A stretch of 64,000 bases of DNA from Bacteroidales bacterium (GTDB lineage: Bacteria; Bacteroidota; Bacteroidia; Bacteroidales; Bacteroidaceae). A program made the position numbers and the translations under genes. The stretch lies in contig SUXN01000005.1 of the NCBI GenBank assembly GCA_015060965.1, positions 1 to 64,000 of the forward strand. The letters run 5' to 3'. The notes below the pieces were generated by a model. It had not been told where the DNA came from and searched no databases. It was given only the letters and a program-made list of their open reading frames with translations. Of this stretch, positions 1 through 8,908 are shown in pieces (the stretch's first letter is position 1; each line of letters starts with the position of its first letter).

Positions 1-30
1 ACTGGCACCTCCCCTCAGGCAGAGGAGGAA
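1..30. repeat. fragment of dispersed intergenic repeat (P/Q family, inverted)
   Basis: CACCTCCCCTC and AGAGGAGG form an imperfect hairpin. The reverse complement resembles the start of the repeat at 34214-34243 (TCCTCCTCTGTTTATAGAGG). The left part is cut off by the window edge. Confidence 0.4.
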
Positions 31-219
31 TTTAACTTATGCCGTTTGGGTTGCGAAAAGCAAAACGAGTCAATGACTTCAGGTTTTGTCATCGGCGAGT
101 TCGTTTACTAAAAGGGCTTTTTGTACTTTACCAGTGTACAAAATGTACAATAGTGTTTCATTTTACACATATTTAAAGTTAAAATCATGCTTTTTCTTTA
201 GCCAACTGCACAAAAAGAG

Positions 220-227
220 TACTTTTG
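220..227 (+). promoter_or_regulatory. Bacteroidetes -7 element for the FadL-like gene
   Basis: TACTTTTG fits the TAnnTTTG consensus and lies about 55 nt before the ATG at 281. No clear -33 TTG was found at the usual distance. Confidence 0.5.
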
Positions 228-280
228 TGCAACAAATAAAACTAAAAAGGAATAAAACTTTTTATTTAAATATCTTTATT

Positions 281-1594
281 ATGAAAAGAATTTTTTCAAC
301 TATCGTTTTTGCATCACTTGCACTTTCAACTTTTGCAGGTGGTATTTTGACAAACACAAACCAGAGCGCATCTTTCGTACGCAACCCAATGCGTTACGCT
401 TCACTTGAGACCGACGCTATCTACTTCAACCCAGCCGGTACAGCATTTTTCAAGGAGGGTTGGGCACTTTCTGCAAACTGGCAGATGATATGGCAGGACC
501 GCGACGTTGAGAACGCTATTACCAAGAAATCATACAAGGGTGAGGTTTATGTTCCTTGCATGCCTACAATCCTTGCATCTTACAAGACTGGTGACTGGAC
601 ATTCAGCGGTTTCTTCGGCATCCCCGGTGGTGGCGGTAAGGCAGAGTTCAATGACGGTCTCCCCGCTTTCGACATGATGGGTGCTGGCCTCGTAGCAGCT
701 CAGGGCCTCAATGCAACATCAGCATTCGAGTCTACACAGTATGTATTCTCACTCCAGCTTGGTGCTGCTTACAAGCTCTCTGACAACTGGTCGGTTTACG
801 CAGGTATCCGCGGCAACTATGTAAGCGCAAGCTACTCAGGTAACATCACAGCCGTACATCCACAGGCAGGTGCTGTCGGCAAGCTCCTTGAGCTCGACCT
901 CACACAGACAGGTTTTGCATTTGCTCCAGTAGTAGGTGTAGACTATAAGGTAGGCGACTTCAACTTCGCTGCAAAGTACGAGTTCCGTGCAGTTACAAAC
1001 CTCGAGAACGAGACAGACAAGTTCGAGAGCCAGATGTTGGCACCTCAGCTCGGTGGCGACGCTAACCTCGACGGCAAGATCGGTATGCTTGCACAGGCAA
1101 TGCCTGCACTCGGCAAGCTCGCTACACTCCAGGACGGTTACTCACTCCGCAGCGATGCTCAGGCAATGCTTTCACTTGCAGGTTCATGGCAGGCAACATC
1201 TTGGTTCAAGGCTATGTTGGGTGCCACATACTACTTCGAGAAGGATGCAAAGGTTGAGTCACTCCTCGGTGGTGCAGACAACAACGCAAACCTCGACCGC
1301 AACTCATATGAGCTTTTGGCAGGTGTTGAGTTCAACGTAACAAAGAACTTGCTTCTCTCTGCAGGTATCCAGTTCAGCGACTTCGGTGTTACTGACACAT
1401 ACGTAAGCGACCTCAACTTTGTAAACGACTCATTCATGACAGGTCTCGGTGCAAAGTACAGCTTCACAGAGAATCTTGACTTGAACGTAGGTTTCTGCTA
1501 TGCAAACTACGCTCACGACACAAACAAGACAAACGGTTCAAGCTACATCCGCAAGACATACGACGTTGCAGTTGGTGTTGACTTCCGTTTCTAA
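281..1594 (+). CDS. OmpP1/FadL/TodX-family outer-membrane protein
   Basis: 437 aa. The open frame extends upstream to 86, but ATG 281 is chosen because it starts a signal peptide (MKRIFSTIVFASLALSTFAG) and lies downstream of a promoter-like site. The mature protein has the FadL-type N-terminus, with an NP-rich start (RNPMRYASLETDAIYFNPAG), followed by alternating amphipathic strands and a terminal aromatic residue (VDFRF), as in outer-membrane beta-barrels. Known FadL relatives take up long-chain fatty acids or other hydrophobic molecules; the substrate here is unknown. It is monocistronic, with a strong terminator 26 nt downstream. Family call is confident, substrate is not. Confidence 0.88.
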   Translation: MKRIFSTIVFASLALSTFAGGILTNTNQSASFVRNPMRYASLETDAIYFNPAGTAFFKEGWALSANWQMIWQDRDVENAITKKSYKGEVYVPCMPTILASYKTGDWTFSGFFGIPGGGGKAEFNDGLPAFDMMGAGLVAAQGLNATSAFESTQYVFSLQLGAAYKLSDNWSVYAGIRGNYVSASYSGNITAVHPQAGAVGKLLELDLTQTGFAFAPVVGVDYKVGDFNFAAKYEFRAVTNLENETDKFESQMLAPQLGGDANLDGKIGMLAQAMPALGKLATLQDGYSLRSDAQAMLSLAGSWQATSWFKAMLGATYYFEKDAKVESLLGGADNNANLDRNSYELLAGVEFNVTKNLLLSAGIQFSDFGVTDTYVSDLNFVNDSFMTGLGAKYSFTENLDLNVGFCYANYAHDTNKTNGSSYIRKTYDVAVGVDFRF

Positions 1595-1620
1595 TATTCT
1601 GAAAAGAGATATAAAACCAG

Positions 1621-1656
1621 TAATGCCTGCCCTTACCGGGGCGGGCATTATTTTAT
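1621..1656 (+). terminator. rho-independent terminator
   Basis: 12-bp stem (one G-U pair), arms 1621-1632 and 1639-1650, loop TTACCG, then TTTTAT. Confidence 0.85.
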
Positions 1657-1667
1657 ACATTCCACCA

Positions 1668-1700
1668 CTTGTAACAGCGAGAATAGTTTTGTAAATTTGC
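1668..1700 (+). promoter_or_regulatory. Bacteroidetes promoter for the acyltransferase
   Basis: -33 CTTG at 1668-1671, 20-nt spacer, -7 TAAATTTGC at 1692-1700. Matches the consensus well. Confidence 0.65.
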
Positions 1701-1767
1701 TGTACGGGAGAACACTCACGCAATCCCGCAAACATAGCAGTATTTTAATACAAACACCGTTCAAAAC

Positions 1768-2910
1768 ATGAAAGTATCCGAAAGAGAAAACATAGGTTGG
1801 ATTGACATGCTGCGCGTTGTCGCATGCATTCTGGTAGTGTTCGCACACTGCTGCGACCCCTTTGTGGCCCACTTCGATGCCAACCGCGAGATGTTCCTAA
1901 CAGGAGTATTCTGCGGCAGCCTCGTGCGACCGTGCGTTCCACTGTTCGCGATGATGACAGCAGTGCTGCTGTTGCCCATAAAGCCTGGCACCACCGTCAA
2001 CCGGTTCTACAGCAAGCGCATAGGACGCATCATCAAGCCGCTTGTATTCTGGTCAATAGCATTGCCGCTCATGGCATTCTTCTACTTCACCGTTGTCAGC
2101 CCCGACACAGCCAATCCGCAGCTGTCAGTAAGCGACTACACCCAGAGCACACTCTTCGGCAGGCTGTACACATTCATCTTCAACTTCAATTTCGACACCA
2201 CCCCATTGTGGTACCTGTATATGCTCATAGGGCTTTACATCATAATGCCGATTATCAGCAGCTGGCTCACACAGGCATCACGCAAGGAGATAAAGACAGT
2301 ACTCTACATATGGGGAATGACCTTGGTATTACCATATATAAAGATGGTAGCACCGACATTGGGTTACACAGGCAACTACGGACACATGGGACTCTTTGGA
2401 GAGTGCGACTGGAATGTCTACGGCTCATTCTACTATATCTCGGGCTTCATAGGCTATCTGATACTCGCCTACTACCTCAAGGAATACCCACTCGACTGGA
2501 GTTGGAAGAAGATGGCAGCCATCTGCCTTCCTATGTTCATAGCCGGTTACGCAGTGACCTCTGTAGGCTATGTTGTCACAAACGAATATTTCCCCGGCAA
2601 CTACGCCTATCTTGAGATACTGTGGTACTTCACAGGAATAAATGTGTTCATGATGACATTCCCCGTCTTTGTGGCAATACAGAAACTGGATACCGCACCG
2701 CGCAAGTGGCTGTCAAAGGCCGCTGGCCTCACCTTTGGAGTGTACCTGTGTCACTTCACGTTCACCTTCCTGAGCTACGACCTTTATGACACACCGGAAC
2801 TCCCCTACATCGTGCGCATACTGCTTGCGGCGGCAACAACCGCCACCATAAGTGCCCTGCTTGTATGGGTAATGTCAAAGTTCAGATTGACAAGAATTTT
2901 CGTAAGCTAA
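1768..2910 (+). CDS. membrane acyltransferase, acyltransferase-3 family
   Basis: 380 aa. The N-terminus (GWIDMLRVVACILVVFAHCC) is the typical start of acyltransferase-3 (OafA/NodX) proteins: a first membrane helix with the conserved Arg and a catalytic-type His near residue 27. About ten hydrophobic segments follow. These enzymes O-acylate cell-surface sugars at the cytoplasmic membrane. It has its own promoter and a strong bidirectional terminator, so it is a separate unit upstream of the polysaccharide locus. It is one of three members of this family in the window (others at 21100 and 25272). The acceptor is unknown. Confidence 0.88.
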   Translation: MKVSERENIGWIDMLRVVACILVVFAHCCDPFVAHFDANREMFLTGVFCGSLVRPCVPLFAMMTAVLLLPIKPGTTVNRFYSKRIGRIIKPLVFWSIALPLMAFFYFTVVSPDTANPQLSVSDYTQSTLFGRLYTFIFNFNFDTTPLWYLYMLIGLYIIMPIISSWLTQASRKEIKTVLYIWGMTLVLPYIKMVAPTLGYTGNYGHMGLFGECDWNVYGSFYYISGFIGYLILAYYLKEYPLDWSWKKMAAICLPMFIAGYAVTSVGYVVTNEYFPGNYAYLEILWYFTGINVFMMTFPVFVAIQKLDTAPRKWLSKAAGLTFGVYLCHFTFTFLSYDLYDTPELPYIVRILLAAATTATISALLVWVMSKFRLTRIFVS

Positions 2911-2920
2911 AAAGAGCTTA

Positions 2921-2968
2921 TTACAAAGGCAGCGAGCGACCTTTATGGGGCGCTCGCTGCCTTTGTAA
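2921..2968. terminator. bidirectional terminator between convergent genes
   Basis: Perfect 18-bp inverted repeat, arms 2921-2938 and 2951-2968, 12-nt loop, between the stop codons of two convergent genes. It has A-rich sequence on the left but no long T-run on the right. Confidence 0.8.
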
Positions 2969-2981
2969 TTGCATATACTTG

Positions 2982-3563
2982 TCAGCACTCCGCCACACCG
3001 CCGTTAAGGTTAGGCAGATTCACCTGCTCGAACTTATAGCCAAGACGTTTGAGCTCGATAGCGGCACCAATGCGGAACATCACCTTTATCGCACGTGCAA
3101 AGGCATGGAAGGCCATCGGCGACTGCGGCTCGATATTCTCGCGACGTATAAGCGTCAGGGCAGTCTCACCAAGCCTGCGCATCATCTGCTCGATGCTCTT
3201 TGCCTCCTGCGACTCCAGATGGAAGCCAAGTATCTTCTGCACAATATTCTCGTCCATGTCGTCAAAACCGGCAGGACCATAAAGAGACTTATACTCATCC
3301 TTGCAGTGCGCGGCCCAGTCCTCATCCCACAGATGCGCCACCGCCATACCCACATATCCGGCCCACGCTATCGCCACTGTGGGATAATCGGCAATGTTCG
3401 GAACCGCATCAGCCACATACTCGGGAGCAATCTCGTGCCAACGTGCATCAATATCCTCGGTCGACAACAGAGTACCTTCAAGAGCCTTGTATTGTGTACA
3501 CAACTTCAGGAGCTCGTTCATCAGACGGCTCTCAAAATTCTCAAGATATACTTTATTTACCAT
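2982..3563 (-). CDS. conserved hypothetical protein
   Basis: 193 aa from the start MVNKVYLENF; an ATG three codons further upstream (3572) is also possible. No signal peptide or membrane segment. The protein looks helical and acidic, with a Gly/Ala-Trp-rich centre (TVAIAWAGYVGMAVAHLWDE) and a C-terminal part reading ELKRLGYKFEQVNLPNL. I do not recognise a named family. It is the last gene of the riboflavin synthase operon, 35 nt after the preceding gene, and ends at the shared terminator. Codon use is like its neighbours, so it is very likely a real cytoplasmic protein of unknown role. Confidence 0.75.
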   Translation of the reverse strand: MVNKVYLENFESRLMNELLKLCTQYKALEGTLLSTEDIDARWHEIAPEYVADAVPNIADYPTVAIAWAGYVGMAVAHLWDEDWAAHCKDEYKSLYGPAGFDDMDENIVQKILGFHLESQEAKSIEQMMRRLGETALTLIRRENIEPQSPMAFHAFARAIKVMFRIGAAIELKRLGYKFEQVNLPNLNGGVAEC

Positions 3564-3598
3564 AATTACCACTTATTCAACACCGCGCAAAGGGAGAC

Positions 3599-3979
3599 TC
3601 AATCAACAATACCCCTTTCACGCAATTTGTAAACAACTTTCTCTGTAACGCCCTCCTGTGACAACGCAAACACCTTGTCGAAGAATCCAACAGAAATCAC
3701 ATATTTGTTATCCCCAGCCACAATACGCCCCACAGTAAACGCCACGTAGTCATCAACTACGAACATCTTGTCAAGCATCTTTGTCACGACTGTATCCGCA
3801 TTCAGTTTCTCAATGGTCTCCTCCGGAATTACAACACCCTCGGGAACAACAGCGTTGATATTCGCCATCAGGGACGAAGATATTTCATGCAGATGCATTT
3901 CGCGGTCGGGCTTTGTGTGCATACACACCGAGACAAACACCGCAACAAAAAGCAGCAGATATACAAACAGCCTTATCAT
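3599..3979 (-). CDS. small membrane-anchored or exported hypothetical protein
   Basis: 126 aa. The N-terminal hydrophobic stretch (LFVYLLLFVAVFVSVC) is either a signal anchor or a signal peptide. A periplasmic-type domain of about 100 aa follows, with the late segment NKYVISVGFFDKVFAL. The layout is like DUF4359-type proteins (a TKPDRE segment after the helix, and a late beta-rich motif), but this match is tentative. It starts 2 nt after the nitroreductase stop, so the two are translated together. Function unknown. Confidence 0.7.
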   Translation of the reverse strand: MIRLFVYLLLFVAVFVSVCMHTKPDREMHLHEISSSLMANINAVVPEGVVIPEETIEKLNADTVVTKMLDKMFVVDDYVAFTVGRIVAGDNKYVISVGFFDKVFALSQEGVTEKVVYKLRERGIVD

Positions 3980-3981
3980 TG

Positions 3982-4521
3982 TCAGTATTTTTCAAAAGAA
4001 ACAACCTTGTCGAAATCCTTGCGTATCTTCTTGCGTTTCGGCTTCGGGTTGTATCCCAGCGAGATAATGAGCATAAGGCGTTTCTTCTGCGGAATACCCA
4101 CCAGTTCCTTGATTTTCTTCTCGTCGAACCAACCGAGTATGCAGCTGCCAACGCCCTCATCCTCGGCGGCAAGAGTCATATATGCCGAAGCAATACCAAG
4201 GTCCATAACAGGAAAATCCTTATCCTTTATACCGCAACCGAGTTTGGATGTGATATTCGTAGGCTCAAGAGTGATGAGCACCAGCGCCGAGGCATCCTTT
4301 ACAAACCTGTTCATACCGAGACTCGAGGTAGCCTTTCCCACCTCAACAAGCAGTTGCGGTTCAGTCACCGCCGTAAAATGCCACGGTTGTCCGTTGCATG
4401 CCGACGGTGCCAGACGCCCCGCCTCAAGTATGCGTTCAAGCACCTCGCGCCCAATTACACGCCCCGGCTCATAAGCCCTGTCACTCTGGCGTGCAGCAGC
4501 CAACTCAAGGAAACTCTTCAT
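3982..4521 (-). CDS. nitroreductase-family FMN oxidoreductase
   Basis: 179 aa, the usual length for a compact nitroreductase. Family features: N-terminal RQSDRAYEPGR (FMN phosphate contact), APSACNGQPWHF (the PSxxNxQPW motif), a central MDLGIASAYMTLAAEDEGVGSCILGWF segment and a C-terminal SLGYNPKPKRKK. Members use NAD(P)H to reduce nitro compounds, quinones or flavins. It overlaps the riboflavin synthase stop by 4 nt (ATGA), so an FMN enzyme is translationally coupled to flavin synthesis. The physiological substrate cannot be read from sequence. Confidence 0.9.
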   Translation of the reverse strand: MKSFLELAAARQSDRAYEPGRVIGREVLERILEAGRLAPSACNGQPWHFTAVTEPQLLVEVGKATSSLGMNRFVKDASALVLITLEPTNITSKLGCGIKDKDFPVMDLGIASAYMTLAAEDEGVGSCILGWFDEKKIKELVGIPQKKRLMLIISLGYNPKPKRKKIRKDFDKVVSFEKY

Positions 4522-5117
4522 CGCTTTGCAATCCTCGCTATGTACTTACCTATGATATCAAACTCAATGTTCACCTTTGTACCCACCTCAATCGTGTGGA
4601 AATTGGTATGCTCGTGAGTGTAAGGAATTATCGCAACCGAGAACGAATCATCAGTCGGTTCACACACTGTCAGACTCACGCCGTTTACCGTCACCGAACC
4701 TTTGTCGACCGTGAGATAGCCCTTTGCCGCCATCTCATCATCCTTGCGATAACGGAATGTATAATACCAGCTGCCGTCCATATCCTTTACCGACACACAC
4801 TCGGCAGTCACGTCCACATGTCCCTGCACGATGTGACCGTCCAGACGCCCGTTCATCATCATGCTGCGCTCCACATTAACCTTGTCACCCACCTGCAGCA
4901 GCCCTATATTGGAACGCTCAAGCGTCTCGTGCATGGCAGTAACAGTATACTCGTCACCGTTTATGTCAACCACCGTAAGACACACACCGTTGTGCGATAC
5001 ACTCTGGTCAATCTTCAACTCGCCCACAAAAGAGCATGTAAGTGTAAGATGCAGATTACCCTGCTCACGCACAAGTTTGCGCACCGTGGCAAACTCCTCA
5101 ACAATTCCTGAAAACAT
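4518..5117 (-). CDS. ribE: riboflavin synthase, alpha chain
   Basis: 199 aa from the family start MFSGIVEEFATV (canonical MFTGIVEE), rather than the ATG 24 nt further upstream. It has the two lumazine-binding repeats: HNGVCLTVVDI with AMHETLERSNIG in the first half, and VNGVSLTVCEP with IPYTHEHTNF in the second. It catalyses dismutation of two 6,7-dimethyl-8-ribityllumazine molecules to riboflavin, and acts as a trimer in the cytoplasm. It is the first gene of a four-gene minus-strand operon with a perfect TACCTTTGC promoter about 40 nt upstream. No FMN riboswitch-like sequence is apparent in the short leader. Confidence 0.96.
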   Translation of the reverse strand: MFSGIVEEFATVRKLVREQGNLHLTLTCSFVGELKIDQSVSHNGVCLTVVDINGDEYTVTAMHETLERSNIGLLQVGDKVNVERSMMMNGRLDGHIVQGHVDVTAECVSVKDMDGSWYYTFRYRKDDEMAAKGYLTVDKGSVTVNGVSLTVCEPTDDSFSVAIIPYTHEHTNFHTIEVGTKVNIEFDIIGKYIARIAKR

Positions 5118-5156
5118 ATTGTACAAATATTTAATCTTCAATTAGAACATACTACC

Positions 5157-5189
5157 GCAAAGGTACAAAATCTTTCCAACAAATACAAA
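5157..5189 (-). promoter_or_regulatory. promoter of the ribE operon
   Basis: On the minus strand: -33 TTTG (5189-5186), 20-nt spacer, -7 TACCTTTGC (5165-5157). Confidence 0.75.
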
Positions 5190-5480
5190 CACACTCCACG
5201 GAGTGCCTTACGAACAAAAACCTGTTGCATTTGTTTACACTTAAAGTGCAGGACGGCGGGGCTACGAGATGATGATGACAACCTGGACGGAAGAGAGCCC
5301 CGCCGTACAAGCACACATCCCCTATGACACAAGCAAGCCTCGCCAGCAAAGAACCGCCGATGATTTTACCTTGTTGTCAAAAAAAGGATAAGCGAGGCAA
5401 TATTCACCACAACTATACGTTATAAAGGCATAGACAGCATACACACAGCGCAGAAGCGCTCATTTACACGAGAGTTATGA
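5190..5480. other. intergenic stretch with long-loop inverted repeats
   Basis: No convincing gene. An 11-bp perfect inverted repeat (5253-5263 with 5296-5306, core CGGCGGGGCT) has a 32-nt loop. A second GCCTCGC/GCGAGGC pair lies at 5337-5343 and 5392-5398. It could be a structured transcript or a repeat remnant. Confidence 0.4.
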
Positions 5481-5501
5481 CGTTGCAACAAAAAAAAGCA
5501 T

Positions 5502-5510
5502 TATATTTGC
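5502..5510 (+). promoter_or_regulatory. -7 element for wecB
   Basis: TATATTTGC about 70 nt before the wecB ATG. The nearest TTG (5483-5485) is only 16 nt away, so the -33 is weak. Confidence 0.5.
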
Positions 5511-5580
5511 AGAATTATAGAATTCCGGCAACAATCACGGTTGTCACAGAATTAAACCAGAACACCGATAAAACAGATAA

Positions 5581-6771
5581 ATGATGAAGAAAGTGATGCT
5601 TGTGTTCGGCACTCGCCCCGAGGCCATCAAGATGGCACCGTTGGTCAAAGAGTTCCAGAAGCGCCCCACAACATTCAAGACCATAGTATGCGTTACCGGA
5701 CAGCACCGCCAGATGCTCGACCAGGTTCTGCAACTTTTTGAAATAGCTCCCGACTACGACCTCAACATCATGAAGCAGGGACAGGACCTTTACGATGTCA
5801 CAGCCCGTGTGCTCACCGGCATGCGCGATGTGCTCAAGGAGGCACAGCCCGACGTAGTACTGGTGCACGGCGACACCACCACAAGCACTGCTGCAGCACT
5901 CGCAGCCTTCTACCAGCAGATTCCCGTGGGACATGTAGAAGCAGGATTGCGCACTCACAACATCTACAGTCCATGGCCCGAGGAGATGAACCGACAGATA
6001 ACAAGCCGGATAGCGACATATAATTTCGCCCCCACACAATTGAGCAAGGCCAACCTCTTGCGCGAGGCGGTGAGCGAAGAGAGCATTACCGTTACCGGCA
6101 ACACCGTCATCGACGCCCTTCACTGGGTTGTCAACAAGATAAAGGAAGACAAGACACTCAACGACGAGTTGAAGGGTATGCTTTCACAGGCCGGGTACGA
6201 TGTAACACGCCTTGACAATGGCCGCAAGCTCGTACTCATAACAGGCCACCGCCGCGAGAACTTCGGTGACGGATTCATCCACATGTGCACTGCCATAAAG
6301 GATCTTACCCAGAAATACCCCAATGTAGATTTCGTTTACCCCATGCACCTGAACCCCAATGTGCGCAAGCCCATTGCCGAAGTTTTTGGAGAGCATGTCG
6401 TAAACAAAGGAGCTCTCCCACTTTCAAAGGAAGAGTGCCCACAGGGCAACATGTTCTTCATTGAGCCTTTGGAATATCTCTCATTCGTATACCTCATGGG
6501 AAAGAGCAACATCGTGCTCACCGACAGCGGCGGCATTCAGGAAGAGGCCCCCGGCCTTGGCAAGCCTGTGCTTGTCATGCGCGACACTACCGAGCGCCCC
6601 GAGGCACTTGAGGCCGGCACCGTCAAGCTCGTAGGCACAGACCATGACAAGATCATGAACGAAGTGTCTTTATTGCTCGACGACCAGTCACACTACGACG
6701 CAATGAGCAAAGCCGTAAACCCCTACGGCGACGGTCTCGCATGCGGCAGAATTGTAGAAAAACTAATTTAA
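5581..6771 (+). CDS. wecB: UDP-N-acetylglucosamine 2-epimerase (non-hydrolysing)
   Basis: 396 aa, the family length. Motifs in order: FGTRPEAIKMAPL (9-21), VTGQHRQMLDQVL, VLVHGDTTTST, GHVEAGLRT, PWPEEMNRQ, TGHRRENFGDG and LTDSGGIQEEAPGLGKPVLVMR. This is very close to WecB/MnaA. It interconverts UDP-GlcNAc and UDP-ManNAc in the cytoplasm, supplying ManNAc (or, with other enzymes, its derivatives) for surface polysaccharide. It opens the polysaccharide locus. A WecG/TagA-family transferase, the usual consumer of this precursor, lies at 13026. Confidence 0.96.
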   Translation: MMKKVMLVFGTRPEAIKMAPLVKEFQKRPTTFKTIVCVTGQHRQMLDQVLQLFEIAPDYDLNIMKQGQDLYDVTARVLTGMRDVLKEAQPDVVLVHGDTTTSTAAALAAFYQQIPVGHVEAGLRTHNIYSPWPEEMNRQITSRIATYNFAPTQLSKANLLREAVSEESITVTGNTVIDALHWVVNKIKEDKTLNDELKGMLSQAGYDVTRLDNGRKLVLITGHRRENFGDGFIHMCTAIKDLTQKYPNVDFVYPMHLNPNVRKPIAEVFGEHVVNKGALPLSKEECPQGNMFFIEPLEYLSFVYLMGKSNIVLTDSGGIQEEAPGLGKPVLVMRDTTERPEALEAGTVKLVGTDHDKIMNEVSLLLDDQSHYDAMSKAVNPYGDGLACGRIVEKLI

Positions 6772-6799
6772 CCCACCGGGCAAACCCGTGCCCCACACA

Positions 6800-7042
6800 A
6801 TGAACGATAAAAAGCAGAACAAGCCCAGCGGCAAAGAGATTGCCGCCGACATACTCCAAGGTGCAGCAACAGCACTTTCATATACCGACGAGGAGATACT
6901 CGCCACCATGCCGCCACACGAAGCCCAGGAATTCATAGACCTGCGCAACAGAGTCATCGGCGACATCAGCACCGCGTCAGAATATGGCAGCGACGAGCAG
7001 GAGATACCACTCGCCGCCGAAGAAGGCTCGCCCTACAAGTAA
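6800..7042 (+). CDS. small acidic hypothetical protein
   Basis: 80 aa from ATG 6800 (MNDKKQNKPSGKEIAADILQ); an ATG four codons upstream is possible. Charged, without membrane segments, and rich in Glu/Asp (TDEEILATMPPHEAQEF; SDEQEIPLAAEE). It lies 28 nt behind wecB on the same strand and ends just before a hairpin terminator, so it is probably co-transcribed. No recognisable family. Reading-frame composition matches neighbouring genes, which supports it being real. Confidence 0.55.
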   Translation: MNDKKQNKPSGKEIAADILQGAATALSYTDEEILATMPPHEAQEFIDLRNRVIGDISTASEYGSDEQEIPLAAEEGSPYK

Positions 7043-7062
7043 CCCTTGATTGGCCATCATTG

Positions 7063-7090
7063 AGAGCCCGCCACATGGCAGGCTCTGCTT
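7063..7090 (+). terminator. hairpin after wecB and the small gene
   Basis: Arms 7063-7073 and 7076-7086 (AGAGCCCGCCA with TGGCAGGCTCT), G-U tolerated. The T-run is poor, so it could also be a simple processing hairpin. Confidence 0.55.
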
Positions 7091-7251
7091 TGCCATGCCC
7101 ATCATTGAGATTTTGCGGGCGACGGTTTATAGGGGCCTCAAGGTCTCTAAAGTCCTTAAGGCCCTTAATGGGCGCCTGACAAACTGAAAGGTAAAAAGTG
7201 AAAGGTAAAAACTAAAAATAGACTCCTAACCCTTCACCCATAACCCTTAAC

Positions 7252-7365
7252 CCGTTAATCGTTAAACGCTAACCCCACTCCGTGGGCTTGAGCCTGCTTA
7301 CGCTCGTTGCAAAAGCTCAAACAAGTTTGGCTTTTGCTCGCTCACCCGCTGCCTTCATCGTTCAT
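7252..7365 (-). repeat. covarying-hairpin repeat, copy A
   Basis: Read on the minus strand it has the plan of copies B and C. A GGGTGAGCGAG-like lead is followed by hairpin 1 (GCAAAAGC 7309-7316 with GCTTTTGC 7330-7337, inner CAAAC/GTTTG), then GAGCGTAAGCAGGCTCAAG, then hairpin 2 (CCCAC 7274-7278 with GTGGG 7282-7286). Degenerate TTAATCGTTAA words lie at the ends. Confidence 0.7.
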
Positions 7366-7398
7366 CATTCATCGTTAAATGAACTTTTTTCTATAGAA

Positions 7399-7430
7399 TT
7401 GTTTATTATATATAAATTTATTAATTTTGC
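7399..7430 (+). promoter_or_regulatory. promoter for ugd
   Basis: -33 TTG (7399-7401), 20-nt spacer, -7 TAATTTTGC (7422-7430); leader about 120 nt before the ugd ATG. Confidence 0.7.
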
Positions 7431-7554
7431 AAGGATATATATTGCCCGAGAAGTGGCTGCCGCTATGGTTGCAGACAATTTCACGACACTCCTCAGCGAG
7501 GCATTATCAAACAAGACAAAAGACAACAGCAACAGACAACAAATATAACAAAAC

Positions 7555-8874
7555 ATGAAAATAGCAGTAGCAGGAACAGGTTATGTAGGCCTTAGCATCG
7601 CCACATTGTTGGCCCAGCACAATGAAGTAGTTGCAGTTGATGTAATCCCCGAGAAGGTCGAGAAAATCAACAACCGCATATCACCCATCCAGGACGAGTA
7701 TATCGAGAAATATCTGGCCGAGAAAGAACTCAACCTCACAGCCACACTTGACGGAGCCGCTGCATACAAGGACGCCGAGTTCGTTGTCATTGCAGCTCCC
7801 ACCAACTACGACCCGCAGCTTAATTTCTTCGACACACACCACATCGAGGACGTCATCGATCTTGTACTCCAGGTGAACCCCGAAGCTACAATGGTCATCA
7901 AGAGCACCATCCCCGTGGGTTACTGCCGCGGTCTTTATGTAAAGTACGCCCGCAAGTTCAAGGAGCAAGGCTGGGACACCACACACAAGTTCCGTCTGCT
8001 CTTCTCGCCCGAGTTCCTGCGCGAGAGCAAGGCACTTTATGACAACCTCTACCCCAGCCGCATCATCGTGGGACATCCAAAGATGATCAAGGGCTACCCC
8101 GAGGAGAACGAGGCTATAAAGGCCATCGCCGGCAACCACCTCGACGAGGCAGCACGCCTGTTCGCAGCCCTGCTGCAGCAGGGAGCAATAAAGGAGGACA
8201 TCCCCACCCTTTTCATGGGATTGAAGGAGGCCGAGGCTGTAAAGCTCTTTGCCAACACCTACCTTGCCCTGCGCGTGAGCTATTTCAACGAGCTCGACAC
8301 ATACGCCGAGCTTAAAGGTCTTGATTCGGCATCCATCATACAGGGCGTAGGCCTTGACCCACGTATAGGCGACCACTACAACAACCCATCCTTCGGCTAC
8401 GGAGGTTACTGCCTGCCAAAGGACACCAAGCAGTTGCTCGCCAACTACCAGGAAGTACCCCAGAACATGATGAGCGCCATTGTAGAGAGCAACCGCACCC
8501 GCAAGGACTTCATCGCCGACCAGGTGCTGCGCAAGGCAGGTTACTACGACTACTTCAGCAAGGGCGATTTCAACGCGAGCAACGAGAAGCATTGCGTTGT
8601 CGGTGTCTTCCGCCTCACCATGAAGAGCAACAGCGACAACTTCCGCCAGTCATCAATCCAGGGAGTGATGAAACGCATCAAGGCCAAGGGCGCCGAGGTC
8701 ATCATCTACGAGCCCGCTCTTGAGAACGGCAGCACATTCTTCGGCAGCCGCGTGGTGAACGACCTTGACGAGTTCAAGCAGCAGTCACAGGCAATCATAG
8801 CCAACCGTTACGACACCTGCCTCGACGACGTGAAGGACAAGGTTTATACACGCGACATCTTCCAGAGAGACTGA
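7555..8874 (+). CDS. ugd: UDP-glucose 6-dehydrogenase
   Basis: 439 aa. N-terminal NAD-binding start [27 protein letters not shown] and [20 protein letters not shown] in the middle; and the catalytic Cys motif [20 protein letters not shown], which identifies the enterobacterial-type Ugd rather than the WecC/WbpA type. It oxidises UDP-glucose to UDP-glucuronate with 2 NAD+. It is about 50 aa longer than the E. coli enzyme, including a C-terminal tail. It is the first gene of the main transcript after its own promoter, 34 nt before the fusion gene. Glucuronate is a likely sugar of this capsule. Confidence 0.93.
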   Translation: MKIAVAGTGYVGLSIATLLAQHNEVVAVDVIPEKVEKINNRISPIQDEYIEKYLAEKELNLTATLDGAAAYKDAEFVVIAAPTNYDPQLNFFDTHHIEDVIDLVLQVNPEATMVIKSTIPVGYCRGLYVKYARKFKEQGWDTTHKFRLLFSPEFLRESKALYDNLYPSRIIVGHPKMIKGYPEENEAIKAIAGNHLDEAARLFAALLQQGAIKEDIPTLFMGLKEAEAVKLFANTYLALRVSYFNELDTYAELKGLDSASIIQGVGLDPRIGDHYNNPSFGYGGYCLPKDTKQLLANYQEVPQNMMSAIVESNRTRKDFIADQVLRKAGYYDYFSKGDFNASNEKHCVVGVFRLTMKSNSDNFRQSSIQGVMKRIKAKGAEVIIYEPALENGSTFFGSRVVNDLDEFKQQSQAIIANRYDTCLDDVKDKVYTRDIFQRD

Positions 8875-8908
8875 CCCCGTAAGGAACACACCATACACAC
8901 AAGACAGG

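Noticed and set aside
2865-3632. 255-codon frame on the plus strand
   Set aside because: Opposite to the hypothetical gene at 2982-3563 and crosses the terminator hairpin.
5138-5349. Short Cys-rich frames on the minus strand
   Set aside because: They overlap the ribE promoter and inverted repeats; no protein-like pattern.
7681-8592. 303-codon open frame on the minus strand
   Set aside because: Fully inside ugd, opposite strand; the protein has no family pattern and arises from the codon bias of ugd.
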